Source: Azohydromonas caseinilytica
GTDB taxonomy: Bacteria; Pseudomonadota; Gammaproteobacteria; Burkholderiales; Burkholderiaceae_C
Length of the DNA: 64,000 nt
NCBI RefSeq assembly: GCF_012927045.1
Contig: NZ_JABBFW010000008.1
Span: 1 to 64,000, forward strand
Reading direction: 5' to 3'
A program made the position numbers and the translations under genes. Below are positions 18,882-28,614 of this stretch, piece after piece (positions within the stretch are counted from its first letter, which is position 1; each line of letters opens with the position of its first letter). The notes beneath the pieces were generated by a model. It saw only the letters and a list, made by a program, of their open reading frames with translations. It made no database searches and was not told the DNA's origin.

Positions 18882-20239
18882 GCGTGCAGCTCCACCGTGC
18901 GGCCCAGCAGCGGCGCCGTTGCCGGCCAGCCCAGCTCGCGCCCGATGCGCTGGCGCAGCGCGTCCGCCGGACCGGGCTCGCCATGGGTGACGAAGACCTG
19001 CCGCGGCGCCCGCGGCATGCCGCGCAGCCACTGCACCAGCTGCGCCGCGTCGGCATGCGCCGACAGCCCGCCCAGCGACAGCACCTCGGCCTTCACCGGT
19101 ACGTCCTGGCCAAAGATGCGCAGGAAGCGCTCCCCGGCCTGCAGCCGCGCGCCGCGCGTGCCGCCGGCCTGGTAGCCCACCAGCACCACGGTGTTGCGGT
19201 GGTCGGGCAGCCGGGCCTGCAGGTGGTGCAGCACGCGCCCGCCGGTGGCCATGCCGCTGGCCGACACCACCACCGCCGGGAAGCGCGCCTGGCTCAGCGC
19301 GCGCGACTCGGCCGGCGTGCGCGCCATCTGCGCCACGCCACACATGCCGGCGTTCTCCGCAGGGCTCAGGCGGTGCTCGCCGTGGTGGTGGCGGTAGAGC
19401 TCGGTCATGTCGATCGCCATCGGGCTGTCCAGGAACACGGGCAGGTCCGGGATCGCGCCCTGCGCCTTCAGCCGGTGGATCAGCAGCAGCAGCAACTGGG
19501 TGCGGCCCACGGCGAAGGCCGGCACCAGCACCGTGCCGCCGCGCGCTGCCGTGCGCGTGATGATTTCGCCCAGCGCGGCCTGCGCGTCCTCGCCACCATG
19601 CAGCCGGTCGCCGTAAGTGGACTCGATGACGACCCAGTCCGCGACCGGCGCCGGATCGGGCGCGTGCATGAGCGGGTCGTCCGGGCGCCCCAGGTCGCCC
19701 GAGAACAGCAGCGTGCGGCCGTCGGCCTCCAGCAGCAGCGAGGCGGCGCCCAGGATGTGGCCGGCGCGGCGGAAGGTGGCGAACAGGCCGGGCAGCACCT
19801 CGGTGCGCGCATGCAGCGGCAGCGGCTCGAAATGGCGCAGCGCGCGCTGCGCGTCCTCCTCGGTGTAGAGCGGCTGGGCCGGCTGGTGCCTGGAGGTGTG
19901 GTGGCGGTTGGCGAAGGCGGCGTCCTCCTCCTGGATGCGGGCGCTGTCGGGCAGCAGCAGCCGGCACACGTCGGCGGTGGCCGGCGTGGCCAGAACCGGC
20001 CCGGTGAAGCCCTGGCGCACGAGCAGCGGCAGCGCGCCGGAGTGGTCCAGGTGCGCATGGGTGAGCAGCACCGCGTCCACCGTGCGCGGCTCGAAGGGCA
20101 GCGGCTCCCAGTTGAGCTCGCGCAGCGACTTCCAGCCCTGGAACAGTCCGCAATCGACCAGCAGCCTGCGGCCGTCGTGCTCGACGAGGTACTTGGAGCC
20201 GGTGACGGTGCCGGCGCCGCCGTGGAAGCCGAGCCTCAT
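18878..20239 (-). CDS. Beta-CASP metallo-beta-lactamase nuclease-like protein
   Basis: 453 aa. MBL motifs are [11 protein letters not shown] (HxHxDH), the His in RRAGHILGA and the Asp in [11 protein letters not shown]. Beta-CASP motifs are [31 protein letters not shown] and [12 protein letters not shown]. Proteins of this group act on RNA as endo- or 5'-3' exonucleases (CPSF73/RNase J relatives). I prefer the ATG at 20239 over the GTG at 20251 because GGAG lies 6 bp before it. Coupled to the phosphorylase, it suggests RNA breakdown linked to nucleotide salvage. Confidence 0.9.
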   Translation of the reverse strand: MRLGFHGGAGTVTGSKYLVEHDGRRLLVDCGLFQGWKSLRELNWEPLPFEPRTVDAVLLTHAHLDHSGALPLLVRQGFTGPVLATPATADVCRLLLPDSARIQEEDAAFANRHHTSRHQPAQPLYTEEDAQRALRHFEPLPLHARTEVLPGLFATFRRAGHILGAASLLLEADGRTLLFSGDLGRPDDPLMHAPDPAPVADWVVIESTYGDRLHGGEDAQAALGEIITRTAARGGTVLVPAFAVGRTQLLLLLIHRLKAQGAIPDLPVFLDSPMAIDMTELYRHHHGEHRLSPAENAGMCGVAQMARTPAESRALSQARFPAVVVSASGMATGGRVLHHLQARLPDHRNTVVLVGYQAGGTRGARLQAGERFLRIFGQDVPVKAEVLSLGGLSAHADAAQLVQWLRGMPRAPRQVFVTHGEPGPADALRQRIGRELGWPATAPLLGRTVELHA

Positions 20240-20642
20240 GGCGGGCTCCACAAGCGCGGGGCCGGCGCGAAGGCGTGCTGCATGAGAAGCCTCCTGTGCG
20301 TTGTCAAGCCCGGCGCTCCCGGACGCCGGCTGGTGCGCGCAGCATAGGCAGGCGCCCTGCTGCCGGCATGAGCTGGATCAATTCCCGCAACGGCCCGCCG
20401 CATGGCCGGGGCCCTGCCGTCGGTTGCGGCGGCGTCCCGGCATTTTCCGCGCGGCGTCGCCAAGGCCCGGCTCCAGCCGCACGGAAAATACGGAGCTGGC
20501 AATTTAGCGAATTTGAGTCTGGAACAAATTTCCTGAATCAACGCCCGGACGCTACCCGCGCTGCTACCGTGCCTGTTTGTTTGCAAGGGCGAGGCGGTAG
20601 TTTGCCCAGGTCAGGAATTGCCCGCGGGTTATTGCAGACGGC
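20240..20642. other. Gene-free divergent intergenic region
   Basis: About 400 bp between the nuclease gene (leftward) and the desaturase gene (rightward). No credible ORF. The right part, about 20490-20545, is AT-richer than its surroundings (GGCAATTTAGCGAATTTG, GGAACAAATTTCC) and is the best place for the desaturase promoter. No clear hexamer pair or hairpin is seen. Confidence 0.5.
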
Positions 20643-21635
20643 ATGAAAAGAAATGGAGTCATGGAGTTGCAGGCCGGTGTTCACAAGGATGTCATCGAAT
20701 TCTTATCCCAGTTGCGCAGGCACTGCCCTGAATACCAGGAGCTGCTCAGGCTTGCACCCGCGCGGGCGGCGCGGGACATCGCCTTCGACTGGGCCGTGAT
20801 CTTGGGCAGCGTGGCCTTTGTCGTGTTCTGGAGCCCCTGGCTCACGCCGGTGGCGCTGTGCCTGATCGGACACCGGCAGCGGGCGCTGGGCAACCTGCTG
20901 CACGACGCCGGGCACCGCAGCCTGTGGCGCCAGCCACGGCTCAACGACTGGGTCACGCGGCTGCTGGTGGCACCGATGCTGTTCGCCGACCTGGAGCACT
21001 ACCGGAACACGCATTTCCTGCATCACCGGGCCCTGGGCCGTGCCGGCGTGGACCCCGACTTCCTGCCGCCGCCGGCCACACCGGTGCGGCACTGGCTGCA
21101 GAGCTACCTGCGCCTCGTGACGATGCGGCGGCTCTGGCTGGCGTCGCTGGCCGGGCACCTCGCCGACGCGGGTGTGCGCCCGGCAAACAGGCTCTGCATC
21201 CTGGCCTGGTGGGCCGGCGTGCTGGCGCTGGCGGGCGCCTGGGGAGGCGCGGCGTACGCGGGCGCGCTGCTGGGGCTGACCCTGCTGGCCCGCGCCACGG
21301 TGTTCCACCTGCTGACGATGCTGCGCGAGATGTGCGACCACTACGGCCTGCAGCCCGGCGAAGTGTTCTCCTTCTCCAGGGACATGTCCTGCACCGGCCT
21401 GGCCCGCCTCGTGGTCCATCCGCGCAACAACGGCTACCACCTCACCCACCACCTCCTGCCCGCGGTGCCCTACTACCGCCTGCGGCAAGCCCACGCCCTG
21501 TTCCAGCAGCTGCCCATGTACCGGGCACGGGCGCAGCAGTGCCGTGCCTACTTCTTCGGCGACGGCGCCGTCGCCAGGGCCTGGCAGGCCGCTGCCCCCG
21601 GTTCAATGAAACCGGCCATGGGCCAAATATTTTGA
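20643..21635 (+). CDS. Membrane fatty-acid-desaturase-superfamily protein
   Basis: 330 aa with several hydrophobic helices and the three histidine boxes of integral-membrane di-iron enzymes: HDAGH (residues about 88-92), HFLHH (about 122-126) and HLTHH (about 264-268). Such enzymes desaturate or hydroxylate acyl chains, and some act on small molecules. It is followed by a BesD-like oxygenase, a LysE exporter and an ArgP-like regulator, so the substrate might be an amino-acid-derived molecule rather than a phospholipid. No acyl carrier or ferredoxin gene is adjacent. The start lacks a strong ribosome site, and Met7 at 20661 is an alternative. Confidence 0.85.
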   Translation: MKRNGVMELQAGVHKDVIEFLSQLRRHCPEYQELLRLAPARAARDIAFDWAVILGSVAFVVFWSPWLTPVALCLIGHRQRALGNLLHDAGHRSLWRQPRLNDWVTRLLVAPMLFADLEHYRNTHFLHHRALGRAGVDPDFLPPPATPVRHWLQSYLRLVTMRRLWLASLAGHLADAGVRPANRLCILAWWAGVLALAGAWGGAAYAGALLGLTLLARATVFHLLTMLREMCDHYGLQPGEVFSFSRDMSCTGLARLVVHPRNNGYHLTHHLLPAVPYYRLRQAHALFQQLPMYRARAQQCRAYFFGDGAVARAWQAAAPGSMKPAMGQIF

Positions 21636-21816
21636 ATCCGCGCCCCGTGAATCCCTGCGCTCCGACAATATGGATGCTGCGCGCGCAAGGCGCGTCAGCC
21701 CCCGCAAATGGAGCCGGCACGGCAGACGGGCTTTATCAAGGCCGGACCCGCATCGCGGCCGCACCATTCAGGGCGGGGCACAGCATCAGCCATCCGGGGT
21801 TTAACTCTTGAACGAA

Positions 21817-22563
21817 ATGAATACGAACGACTCGTCAGCGCTGGATCGTCGGTTTTTTGAAATGGTCGTCGACTTTCTCGGGCGCGCGGACCTCGTCGAA
21901 TTGCGCGCCTCCATGCAGGAGCGCGGCTATGCCATTCTGCGCAACATGATCAAGCCTGAATTGCTTGATGAATTGCGCGGCGAATGCTGGAACCTGCTGG
22001 AATCCAGCGGCGTGGAGCGGGACTTTCTCATGCGCCAGACGGCCAATACCCCGCGCCGGATGGTCAACGTGCGGTGCGAGGAGATCAGGAGCCAGGGCCG
22101 GCTCATCCCGGCGCTCTACCAGTCGGTGGCATTCCGGCGCCTGTTCGAGGTCATCACGCGCGAGACCTTCGTCGAGTGCCCCTACGAGCCGGAGCAGTAC
22201 ATCGTCAACGCGCTGTTCAAATCCGGCCACACGCACGGCTGGCACTGGGATGACTACAAGTACGGCGTGAATATCGCGGTGGAAACTCCGGACAAGGAAT
22301 CGGGCGGTTACGTGCAACTGGTGCCCAATACTTCCTGGAACCGGGAGCGCCCCAGCGTCGAGGAAGTGCTGTTTTCCAACCAGATCCTGTCCTTCCGCCT
22401 GGAGCCGGGCGACGTCTATATCCTGCGCACCGATACCGGCCTGCATCGCGTGAGCCCCATCAATGCCGGCTCGCGCCGCATCATCGTGAATATGGTGTGG
22501 TCCACGCCCGAAGAGGTGCAGACCGTCACCACGCACGACACCATGGAGGAAATTTTCGCGTGA
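21817..22563 (+). CDS. BesD/HalB-like Fe(II)/2-oxoglutarate oxygenase, HxD form
   Basis: 248 aa. The region HTHGWHWDDYKYGVNIAVE carries the iron-binding His-x-Asp, and the distal His is in TGLHRVSPINAGSRR, whose Arg would bind 2-oxoglutarate. From memory, the overall pattern resembles the BesD/HalB family that acts on free lysine or ornithine. Halogenases of that family have Gly in place of Asp; the intact Asp here predicts hydroxylation instead. A TTG at 21808 with CCGGGG upstream is an alternative start. The stop overlaps the GTG of the LysE gene, so product formation and export are probably coupled. Confidence 0.75.
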   Translation: MNTNDSSALDRRFFEMVVDFLGRADLVELRASMQERGYAILRNMIKPELLDELRGECWNLLESSGVERDFLMRQTANTPRRMVNVRCEEIRSQGRLIPALYQSVAFRRLFEVITRETFVECPYEPEQYIVNALFKSGHTHGWHWDDYKYGVNIAVETPDKESGGYVQLVPNTSWNRERPSVEEVLFSNQILSFRLEPGDVYILRTDTGLHRVSPINAGSRRIIVNMVWSTPEEVQTVTTHDTMEEIFA

Positions 22564-23189
22564 CCTGGTTGTTCGTTTCCGCTTTCGGCCTGGGATTGAT
22601 TTTCAACGCCTCACCGGGTGCCGTGTTCGCGGAATCCTTCCGGCGCGGCATTTCCGGGGGCTATCACCAAGCGTTGTACGTTCAATTCGGATCGCTGGTC
22701 GGCGACGCGACATGGGCCGTGCTCGGGCTGGCCGGGGCCGGCGTGATCTTCGCCCTGCCGGCGGTGCGCGCGCCCGTGGCCATCGTCGGCGCGCTGTACC
22801 TGGCCTACCTGGGCGTGCAGTGCTTCAGGGACATGAACGCTGCGCCGGCCGCCGCAGCCGCGCCGGTCGATGGCCGGGCCCGCCAGGGCGCCCTGGCCAG
22901 CGGCGCCTCGCTGTCGCTGACCAACCCGGCCAACGTCTTCTACTGGGCAGCGCTGGGCAGCGTGCTGGGCGGGCTGGGCGTGGAGAACCCGGCCTTGGAG
23001 CACTACACCGTGTTCTTCCTGGGCTTCATGGCCTCGTCGCTGATCTGGTGCTTCGTCTGCGCCGGGTTGATCCACGTGCTGCACCGCGCGCTGCCGCCGC
23101 TGTTCACCCGGCTCATCAATGCCCTGTGCGGCATTGCGCTGATCGGCCTCGCCGCGGCCACCGTGCGGGACGTGCTGCTGCTGGGCTGA
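22560..23189 (+). CDS. LysE/RhtB-family exporter
   Basis: 209 aa, about six membrane helices. The N-terminus FVSAFGLGLIFNASPGAVFAESFRRGISGGYHQALYVQFGSLVGD and the later SLTNPANVFYWAALG are LysE/RhtB signatures. Family members export amino acids or their derivatives. GTG at 22560 overlaps the TGA of the oxygenase gene (GTGA), which argues for translational coupling. It converges with the ArgP-like regulator gene. The exported compound may be the hydroxylated or otherwise modified amino acid made by the two upstream enzymes. Confidence 0.9.
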   Translation: MTWLFVSAFGLGLIFNASPGAVFAESFRRGISGGYHQALYVQFGSLVGDATWAVLGLAGAGVIFALPAVRAPVAIVGALYLAYLGVQCFRDMNAAPAAAAAPVDGRARQGALASGASLSLTNPANVFYWAALGSVLGGLGVENPALEHYTVFFLGFMASSLIWCFVCAGLIHVLHRALPPLFTRLINALCGIALIGLAAATVRDVLLLG

Positions 23190-23278
23190 TCGGAAATGCC
23201 GCTGCTGGCCGGCGCGGTGCCCCGGTGCTGCACCGGCTGCCCGCACGAGGCGGGTTCGTGCGGCGGGGCTTGCGCGTC

Positions 23279-24286
23279 TCAGGCGGCCCGGACCAGCGCG
23301 GCGCCGGAACCGTCGGCGTTGCCGGACTCGGCTTCGTCACGGACCGGCCAGGACCGGGCCTCGGCCGCGGACGGGGCCGGCCGCTCGCCCGGCAGCGGCT
23401 GCAGCATGGCCTTGGCGACGGCTCGCACCGTGGCGCTCAGCTCCTGCGACAGCGGCGGCTCGACCTGCCAGTGGTGCCAGTACAGCGCCACGGGCACCGG
23501 ATGCTTCGGCGCCAGGTCCACCAGGTCGTGGCGCGCCGGGTCCGCCTGCAGCTGCAGCGCCGGCACCAGGCCGTAGCCGCAACCCGAATGCACCGCCTCC
23601 AGCAGCGCACCGGGCGCGGGCAGGTAATGCCGGGGGTAGCGCTCGATGCGCATGCCGAAACGCCCGGCCAGGAACTCGTTGTGCAGACCGTCCCGGCGGT
23701 TGAACAGCACCGCCGGCGCCTCCAGCACCGCCTTGAGCGTGAGGCCGTCCGGAAAGAAACGCTCGGCCAGCGCCCGGCTGGCCATGCAGCGGTACTCCAT
23801 GGCCCCCAGGGCATCGGCCACGAAGCCCGCGGGCGCCCGCTCCAGGCTGGACACGCAGCCGATGACGTCGCCGCGCGCCAGCCGCTCCAGCGTGTGGGCC
23901 TGGTCCTCGGCGATCACTTCCAGCGCGACGCGCGACTGCACCAGCGGCGTCCACAGCACCCGCGCGAACCAGGTCGCCAGCGAATCGGCATTGACGGCGA
24001 TGGTCAGCGGCAAGCGCCCGCTGGTGCCCGGCGCCGGCTCCAGCTGCCGCAGCGTGGACTCCTCCAGCAGCCGCAAGGCCTTGACATGGCGCAGCAGGAT
24101 TTCACCGGCGGGCGTGGGAACAACCGGTTTCTGCCGGACCAGCAAAATGGCCGACACCGATTCCTCCAGCAGCTTGATGCGCTGCGAAATTGCCCCCCGC
24201 GTCAGATTCATGACCGCCGCGGCGCGTTCGAAACTGCCTTCCTCAACAATGGTGGCCAGGGTATGGAGCTGCTGCCGGTCAAACAT
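23279..24286 (-). CDS. ArgP/IciA-type LysR regulator
   Basis: 335 aa. The N-terminus (LATIVEEGSFERAAAVMNLTRGAISQRIKLLEESV, then LLVRQKPVVPTPAG) matches the ArgP/LysG group, which senses lysine or arginine and switches on a LysE/ArgO exporter. It has a C-terminal extension rich in Pro/Ala/Glu. It is convergent with the LysE gene, not divergent as in the usual lysG-lysE pair. ATG at 24286 fits the family. Its target promoter is probably that of the 20643-23189 genes. Confidence 0.88.
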   Translation of the reverse strand: MFDRQQLHTLATIVEEGSFERAAAVMNLTRGAISQRIKLLEESVSAILLVRQKPVVPTPAGEILLRHVKALRLLEESTLRQLEPAPGTSGRLPLTIAVNADSLATWFARVLWTPLVQSRVALEVIAEDQAHTLERLARGDVIGCVSSLERAPAGFVADALGAMEYRCMASRALAERFFPDGLTLKAVLEAPAVLFNRRDGLHNEFLAGRFGMRIERYPRHYLPAPGALLEAVHSGCGYGLVPALQLQADPARHDLVDLAPKHPVPVALYWHHWQVEPPLSQELSATVRAVAKAMLQPLPGERPAPSAAEARSWPVRDEAESGNADGSGAALVRAA

Positions 24287-24477
24287 GAAAGCCGTTCGTG
24301 CCGCGGGCCGCACAGGCCCGCGCTGAAAAATCTCGGGGCGCCCCGAAATTACGGGGACAACATTGATTGAATATAAGGGATCACCCCAGTAATTTCCCCG
24401 CGCCGGAATGACAGGGAGTTACAGGAATTTGACATCGCCGCTTGCAGGACGGTACGGGTGGCGCCGCGCCCGGGCCG

Positions 24478-25074
24478 TCAGCGCCGACGCCAGCGCAGCA
24501 CCCGCAGCACGTAGCCCATGGCGATGAGCAGGAACAGGCCGGTGGTCACCGGGTTCATCCAGGCCGCGATGCGCTCGTACTGCTGCTGCATCAGGTAGCC
24601 CGCGGCCACCAGCAGGCCGCACCACAGCGCCGAGCCCAGCAGCGTCCAAGCCATGAAGCGGCCCAGCGGCATGGCCACCAGGCCGGCCGGCAGCGCCACC
24701 ACCGTGCGCAGCGCGGGCACCAGCCGGCCCAGCACCAGCACCACCGGGCCACGCCGCCGGAACCAGCCCTCGGCGCGCTCGATCTCCTGGGGCGACACCG
24801 CCAGCCAGCGGCCATGCCGGTCCGCCAGGCGCTTGAGCCGGGCGCAGCCCAGCAGCCGGCCCGCCGCATACCACGGCAGCGACCCCAGCAGCGACCCCAG
24901 CGCTCCGGCCGCCACGACCAGCGCCGCGTGGCCCTGGCCCGAAGCGGCCAGGAAGCCGGCGAAAGGCATGATCAATTCGGAAGGCAGCGGCGGAAACAGG
25001 TTCTCCGCCAGCATCAGCAGCGCGATGCCGAGGTAGCCGTACTGCTGGATCACGCCGATCACCCATTCCGCCAC
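24478..25074 (-). CDS. DedA-family membrane protein
   Basis: 198 aa with four or more membrane segments. The N-terminal AENLFPPLPSELIMPFAGFLA is the DedA signature, and GRLVPALRTVVALPAGLVAMP holds the conserved Arg of the second re-entrant loop. DedA proteins act as lipid (undecaprenyl phosphate or phospholipid) translocases or affect membrane potential; the exact role of this one is unknown. It seems monocistronic. Confidence 0.9.
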   Translation of the reverse strand: MAEWVIGVIQQYGYLGIALLMLAENLFPPLPSELIMPFAGFLAASGQGHAALVVAAGALGSLLGSLPWYAAGRLLGCARLKRLADRHGRWLAVSPQEIERAEGWFRRRGPVVLVLGRLVPALRTVVALPAGLVAMPLGRFMAWTLLGSALWCGLLVAAGYLMQQQYERIAAWMNPVTTGLFLLIAMGYVLRVLRWRRR

Positions 25075-25171
25075 GCCCGCGCTCCTTGGTCCAGGGACAT
25101 GCCGCGCCCTGGAGCATGCACCGGGCCCACGGGCCGGACGGACGGCGCGGCGAGGCCTGCGCGGCGCGGGC

Positions 25172-25831
25172 CTACCGCCCCGCGACCGCCGCCTTGGGCT
25201 TGCCGACGTCGCCGGGGTTCACCTCGATGTCCTGGGTGTCGGCCGGGCAGGACAGCTCCTGCGGGCGCTGCCAGGGCTGGTCGATGTAGATCTGCCAGCC
25301 CTGGCGGTTGGGCGGATAGCTCTCCTGGCCGCTGGCGTCGCCGCAGGTCTGGGCCGACACCGACTGGCCCGGCCCCACCGCCACCACCGCGCCGCGGCGC
25401 AGCGTGCAGCGCGCCAGCCAGGTGAGCTGGTTCCAGGTCTGGCAGACCTCGTAGTCGCTGCGGTACTGCGCCACCGTGCCGCTGGGCGCATCGGCCGACC
25501 ACCAGCCGCCCAGGCGGTTGGTGTTGCCGCGCGCGTCCCGGACGGCCGGGCCGTTCCACAGCCGGTACACCGGCAGGTCTTCCCGGATGCGCACCACCGC
25601 CACGCCCAGCACGCCGCCCTGGCCCGGCGCCTTGAGCGCGCTCCAGGCGGCGGCACGCTCGTAGTCCGGGTCGTCCAGGCGCAGCACCTCGGCGCGGCCC
25701 TGCAGCGACGCCGGCAGCCCCAGCGGGTCGGTGGGCGCGGTGGCACAGCCCGCCAGGGCGGCCAGTGCCAGGAGTGCCAGCCCCGCGCGGCGGGGCATCG
25801 CGGCCAGGGCCGCCCTCGGTTCGTTGCTCAT
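25172..25831 (-). CDS. Predicted lipoprotein of unknown function
   Basis: 219 aa with a lipoprotein signal ([12 protein letters not shown], lipobox Cys at about residue 29). The mature part holds several cysteines ([36 protein letters not shown]) that could form disulphides in the periplasm. No family recognised with confidence. It is divergent from nadE with a 271-bp gap. The start at 25831 is the Met before the signal peptide ([12 protein letters not shown]); the second Met is possible. Confidence 0.75.
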   Translation of the reverse strand: MSNEPRAALAAMPRRAGLALLALAALAGCATAPTDPLGLPASLQGRAEVLRLDDPDYERAAAWSALKAPGQGGVLGVAVVRIREDLPVYRLWNGPAVRDARGNTNRLGGWWSADAPSGTVAQYRSDYEVCQTWNQLTWLARCTLRRGAVVAVGPGQSVSAQTCGDASGQESYPPNRQGWQIYIDQPWQRPQELSCPADTQDIEVNPGDVGKPKAAVAGR

Positions 25832-26102
25832 GCTTCTCTCCCTCCAAGGCGGCCTGGAGCAGCCGCTCACGTGTGTCCGGACGGCCCGCCGCGGGGGCGG
25901 CACGCCGCGCGCCGACGCGCCTGGGCATGCCGCTCGCTGGCGAGCTGCGGACCAGGCCCCTGCCGTCGCCCGGCATCCTGCCCGCCCAGGCCTACGCGGC
26001 CCTGTCGCGGCGCAGCCGGCCCCGGCGCGGGACACCCGGCGCCGGCGCGGACAATCGTCCCCCACACAACCAAGGCACCGACCAAGAAACCGAGACACCG
26101 AC

Positions 26103-28127
26103 ATGAGCAAGGACCGCTTCCACAGCCTCTACACCCACGGTTTCATCCGCACTGCCGTCTGCGTGCCGCGCATCCGGCTGGCCGACCCGCAGCACAACGC
26201 GCAGGAGACGCTCTCGCTGCTGCGCGCCGCCCACGACAAGCGCGCCGTGGTGGCGCTGTTCCCGGAGCTGGGCCTGGTGGGCTACACCTGCGACGACCTG
26301 TTCCACCAGCGCGTGCTGCTGGACGAGGCCGAGCTGGCACTGGCGCGGCTGGTGCAGGACGCCGCCGGCATCCCGGTGCTGGGCGTGGTGGGCATCCCGC
26401 TGCGCGTGGACGAGCGCCTGTTCAACTGCGCCGTGGTGTTCCACCGCGGGCGCATCCTGGGCGTGGTGCCCAAGACGTACCTGCCCAACTACGGCGAGTT
26501 CTACGAGGCGCGCCAGTTCAACAGCGCCGTCAACGCCGTCTCCGACCTGGTGACGCTGGCCGGCCAGACCGTGCCCTTCGGCACGCAGCTGCTGTTCCAG
26601 GCCGAGAACCACCCGCTGCTCAAGCTGCACGTGGAGATCTGCGAGGACGCCTGGGTGCCGATCCCGCCCTCCACCTACGCCGCGCTGGCCGGCGCCACGG
26701 TGATGCTCAATCTCTCGGCCTCCAACATCACCATCGGCAAGTCCGGCTACCGGCATGAGCTGGTGGGCCTGCACTCGGCGCGCTGCCTGGGCGCCTACCT
26801 CTACAGCGCCTCGGGGCCGGGCGAGTCCACCAACGACATGGCCTGGGACGGCCACGGCCTGGCCTACGAGAACGGCGTGCTGCTGGCCGAGACCGAGCGC
26901 TTCAAGCAGGACAGCCAGCTCATCACCGCCGACATCGACCTGGAGCGGCTGCTGCACGAGCGCATGCGCATGACCACCTTCGGCGCCACCGTGGGCCAGC
27001 ACAAGGCGGCGCTGGCGAACTGGCGCACCGTGCTCTACCAGGCCGAGCTGCCCGCCGAGGAGCGGCTGCCGCTGCAGCGCTACGTGCCGCGCATGCCCTA
27101 CGTGCCGGCCAACCCGGCGCAGCGCGACGAGCGCTGCCGCGAGGTGTTCAACATCCAGGTGCAGGCGCTGGTGCAGCGGCTGCGCGCCGCGGGCATCACC
27201 AAGCTCGTCATCGGCGTGTCGGGCGGGCTGGACTCCACGCACGCGCTGCTGGTGTGCGCCAAGGCGGTGGACCTGATGGGGCTGCCGCGATCGAACATCC
27301 TGGGCTACACCATGCCGGGCTTTGCCACCAGCGGACGCACGCTGGACCAGGCGCTGCGCCTGATGGCAGCCATTGGCTGCTCGGCCGAGCAGATCGACAT
27401 CCGCCCCAGCTGCCTGCAGATGCTCAAGGACCTGGGCCACCCGGCCGGCAGCGGCGAGGCGGTGTACGACGTGACCTTCGAGAACGTGCAGGCCGGCGAG
27501 CGGACGAGCCACCTGTTCCGCCTGGCCAACCTGCACGGCGGCATCGTCATCGGCACCGGCGACCTGAGCGAACTGGCGCTGGGCTGGTGCACCTACGGCG
27601 TGGGCGACCACATGTCGCACTACGGCGTGAACGCCAGCGTGCCCAAGACGCTGATGCAGTACCTGGTGCGCTGGGTGGCGGAGACGGGCCAAGTGGGCGA
27701 GCAGGGCAGCCAGGTGCTGCTGGACATCCTGGGCACCGAGATCAGCCCGGAGCTGGTGCCCGGCGGCGCCGAGGGAGAGCAGCCGGCGCAATCGACCGAA
27801 AGCGCCATCGGCCCCTACGAGCTGCAGGATTTCAACCTGTTCCACATCCTGCGCTACGGCTACGACCCGTCGAAGGTCGCGTTCCTGGCCTACCAGGCCT
27901 GGTGCTCGGGCGACCACGCCAAATATTCCCTGGCCGACGTGCGCAAGCACTTGAATACCTTCCTGCGCCGCTTCTTCGCCAACCAGTTCAAGCGCACCTG
28001 CGTGCCGAATTCGCCGAAAGTCGGCTCGGGCGGCTCGCTGTCGCCGCGCGGGGATTGGCGGGCGCCGAGTGATGCGTCGGCGAATGCTTGGCTGGCGGAG
28101 TTGGAGAGGAATGTGCCGGAGGAGTGA
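26103..28127 (+). CDS. nadE: Glutamine-dependent NAD+ synthetase
   Basis: 674 aa, the two-domain type. The N-terminal nitrilase-like glutaminase domain has its catalytic set in FPELGLVGY (Glu), [14 protein letters not shown] (Lys) and [10 protein letters not shown] (Cys). The C-terminal synthetase has the P-loop-like [13 protein letters not shown] and [16 protein letters not shown]. It makes NAD+ from deamido-NAD+, ATP and glutamine-derived ammonia. Length matches the mycobacterial-type enzyme. A perfect hairpin with a T-run closes the gene at 28147. Confidence 0.97.
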   Translation: MSKDRFHSLYTHGFIRTAVCVPRIRLADPQHNAQETLSLLRAAHDKRAVVALFPELGLVGYTCDDLFHQRVLLDEAELALARLVQDAAGIPVLGVVGIPLRVDERLFNCAVVFHRGRILGVVPKTYLPNYGEFYEARQFNSAVNAVSDLVTLAGQTVPFGTQLLFQAENHPLLKLHVEICEDAWVPIPPSTYAALAGATVMLNLSASNITIGKSGYRHELVGLHSARCLGAYLYSASGPGESTNDMAWDGHGLAYENGVLLAETERFKQDSQLITADIDLERLLHERMRMTTFGATVGQHKAALANWRTVLYQAELPAEERLPLQRYVPRMPYVPANPAQRDERCREVFNIQVQALVQRLRAAGITKLVIGVSGGLDSTHALLVCAKAVDLMGLPRSNILGYTMPGFATSGRTLDQALRLMAAIGCSAEQIDIRPSCLQMLKDLGHPAGSGEAVYDVTFENVQAGERTSHLFRLANLHGGIVIGTGDLSELALGWCTYGVGDHMSHYGVNASVPKTLMQYLVRWVAETGQVGEQGSQVLLDILGTEISPELVPGGAEGEQPAQSTESAIGPYELQDFNLFHILRYGYDPSKVAFLAYQAWCSGDHAKYSLADVRKHLNTFLRRFFANQFKRTCVPNSPKVGSGGSLSPRGDWRAPSDASANAWLAELERNVPEE

Positions 28128-28146
28128 TGCGGGCTCGTCAGGCTTG

Positions 28147-28180
28147 AAAAGGCTGCCTTGGAAAAAGCAGCCTTTTATTT
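28147..28180 (+). terminator. Rho-independent terminator after nadE
   Basis: Perfect 10-bp stem AAAAGGCTGC (28147-28156) and GCAGCCTTTT (28167-28176) with a 10-nt loop, then ATTT. It lies 20 bp behind the nadE stop codon. Confidence 0.85.
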
Positions 28181-28331
28181 GCAAGGCGCCAGCCCGCAGC
28201 CTTGCCGCTCGCCCAGCCTGAGCCTGTATAGGGGAATTTTTCTGCTCTTTTCCAGCGTCGGACCTGCTGATGGTCGCTTTATAGTGGCGGCGCCTCATAC
28301 GTTCAACAAAAAGCCCATAAAGCACCGGTCC

Positions 28332-28559
28332 ATGAAAATGCTTCTGACAGCGGTTGTCCTGCTCCCCATTCTCGCCGCCTGCACCACCCCTCCCCGCTCC
28401 GCCTGGGTCAAGGACGGCGCCACCGAATCGGACCGGACGACCGCCTTGTCCCGATGCCAATATGAGATGCGCCTGAACAAGGTTCCCACCAAGGACCGCT
28501 CCGACCTGCTGCAACTGTGCATGCAGGGCAAGGGATACCGATACCAGCGCGTGAATTGA
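28332..28559 (+). CDS. Small predicted lipoprotein
   Basis: 75 aa. Signal with lipobox (LLTAVVLLPILAAC) followed by a short mature domain with two Cys (LSRCQYEMRLNK, LLQLCMQGKGYRYQ). The two Cys and the C-terminal GKGY pattern resemble small outer-membrane lipoproteins common in proteobacteria that end in a 'C-M-x-x-KGY' motif; their role is unknown. It follows the nadE terminator, so it has its own promoter in 28182-28331. Confidence 0.75.
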   Translation: MKMLLTAVVLLPILAACTTPPRSAWVKDGATESDRTTALSRCQYEMRLNKVPTKDRSDLLQLCMQGKGYRYQRVN

Positions 28560-28614
28560 GGGCGGGATTCAAGAAGGACGGCTTAATTCCCCAACCGTCA
28601 CAAACCCTGCCCTC

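Noticed and set aside
17352-20153. 933-codon reading frame joining the nuclease region and the phosphorylase
   Set aside because: The first 400 codons are an out-of-frame reading of the nuclease gene; the phosphorylase starts at 18881.
21817-22563. Calling the BesD-like gene a radical halogenase
   Set aside because: The iron site has an Asp after His-x, while the halogenases need a small residue there.
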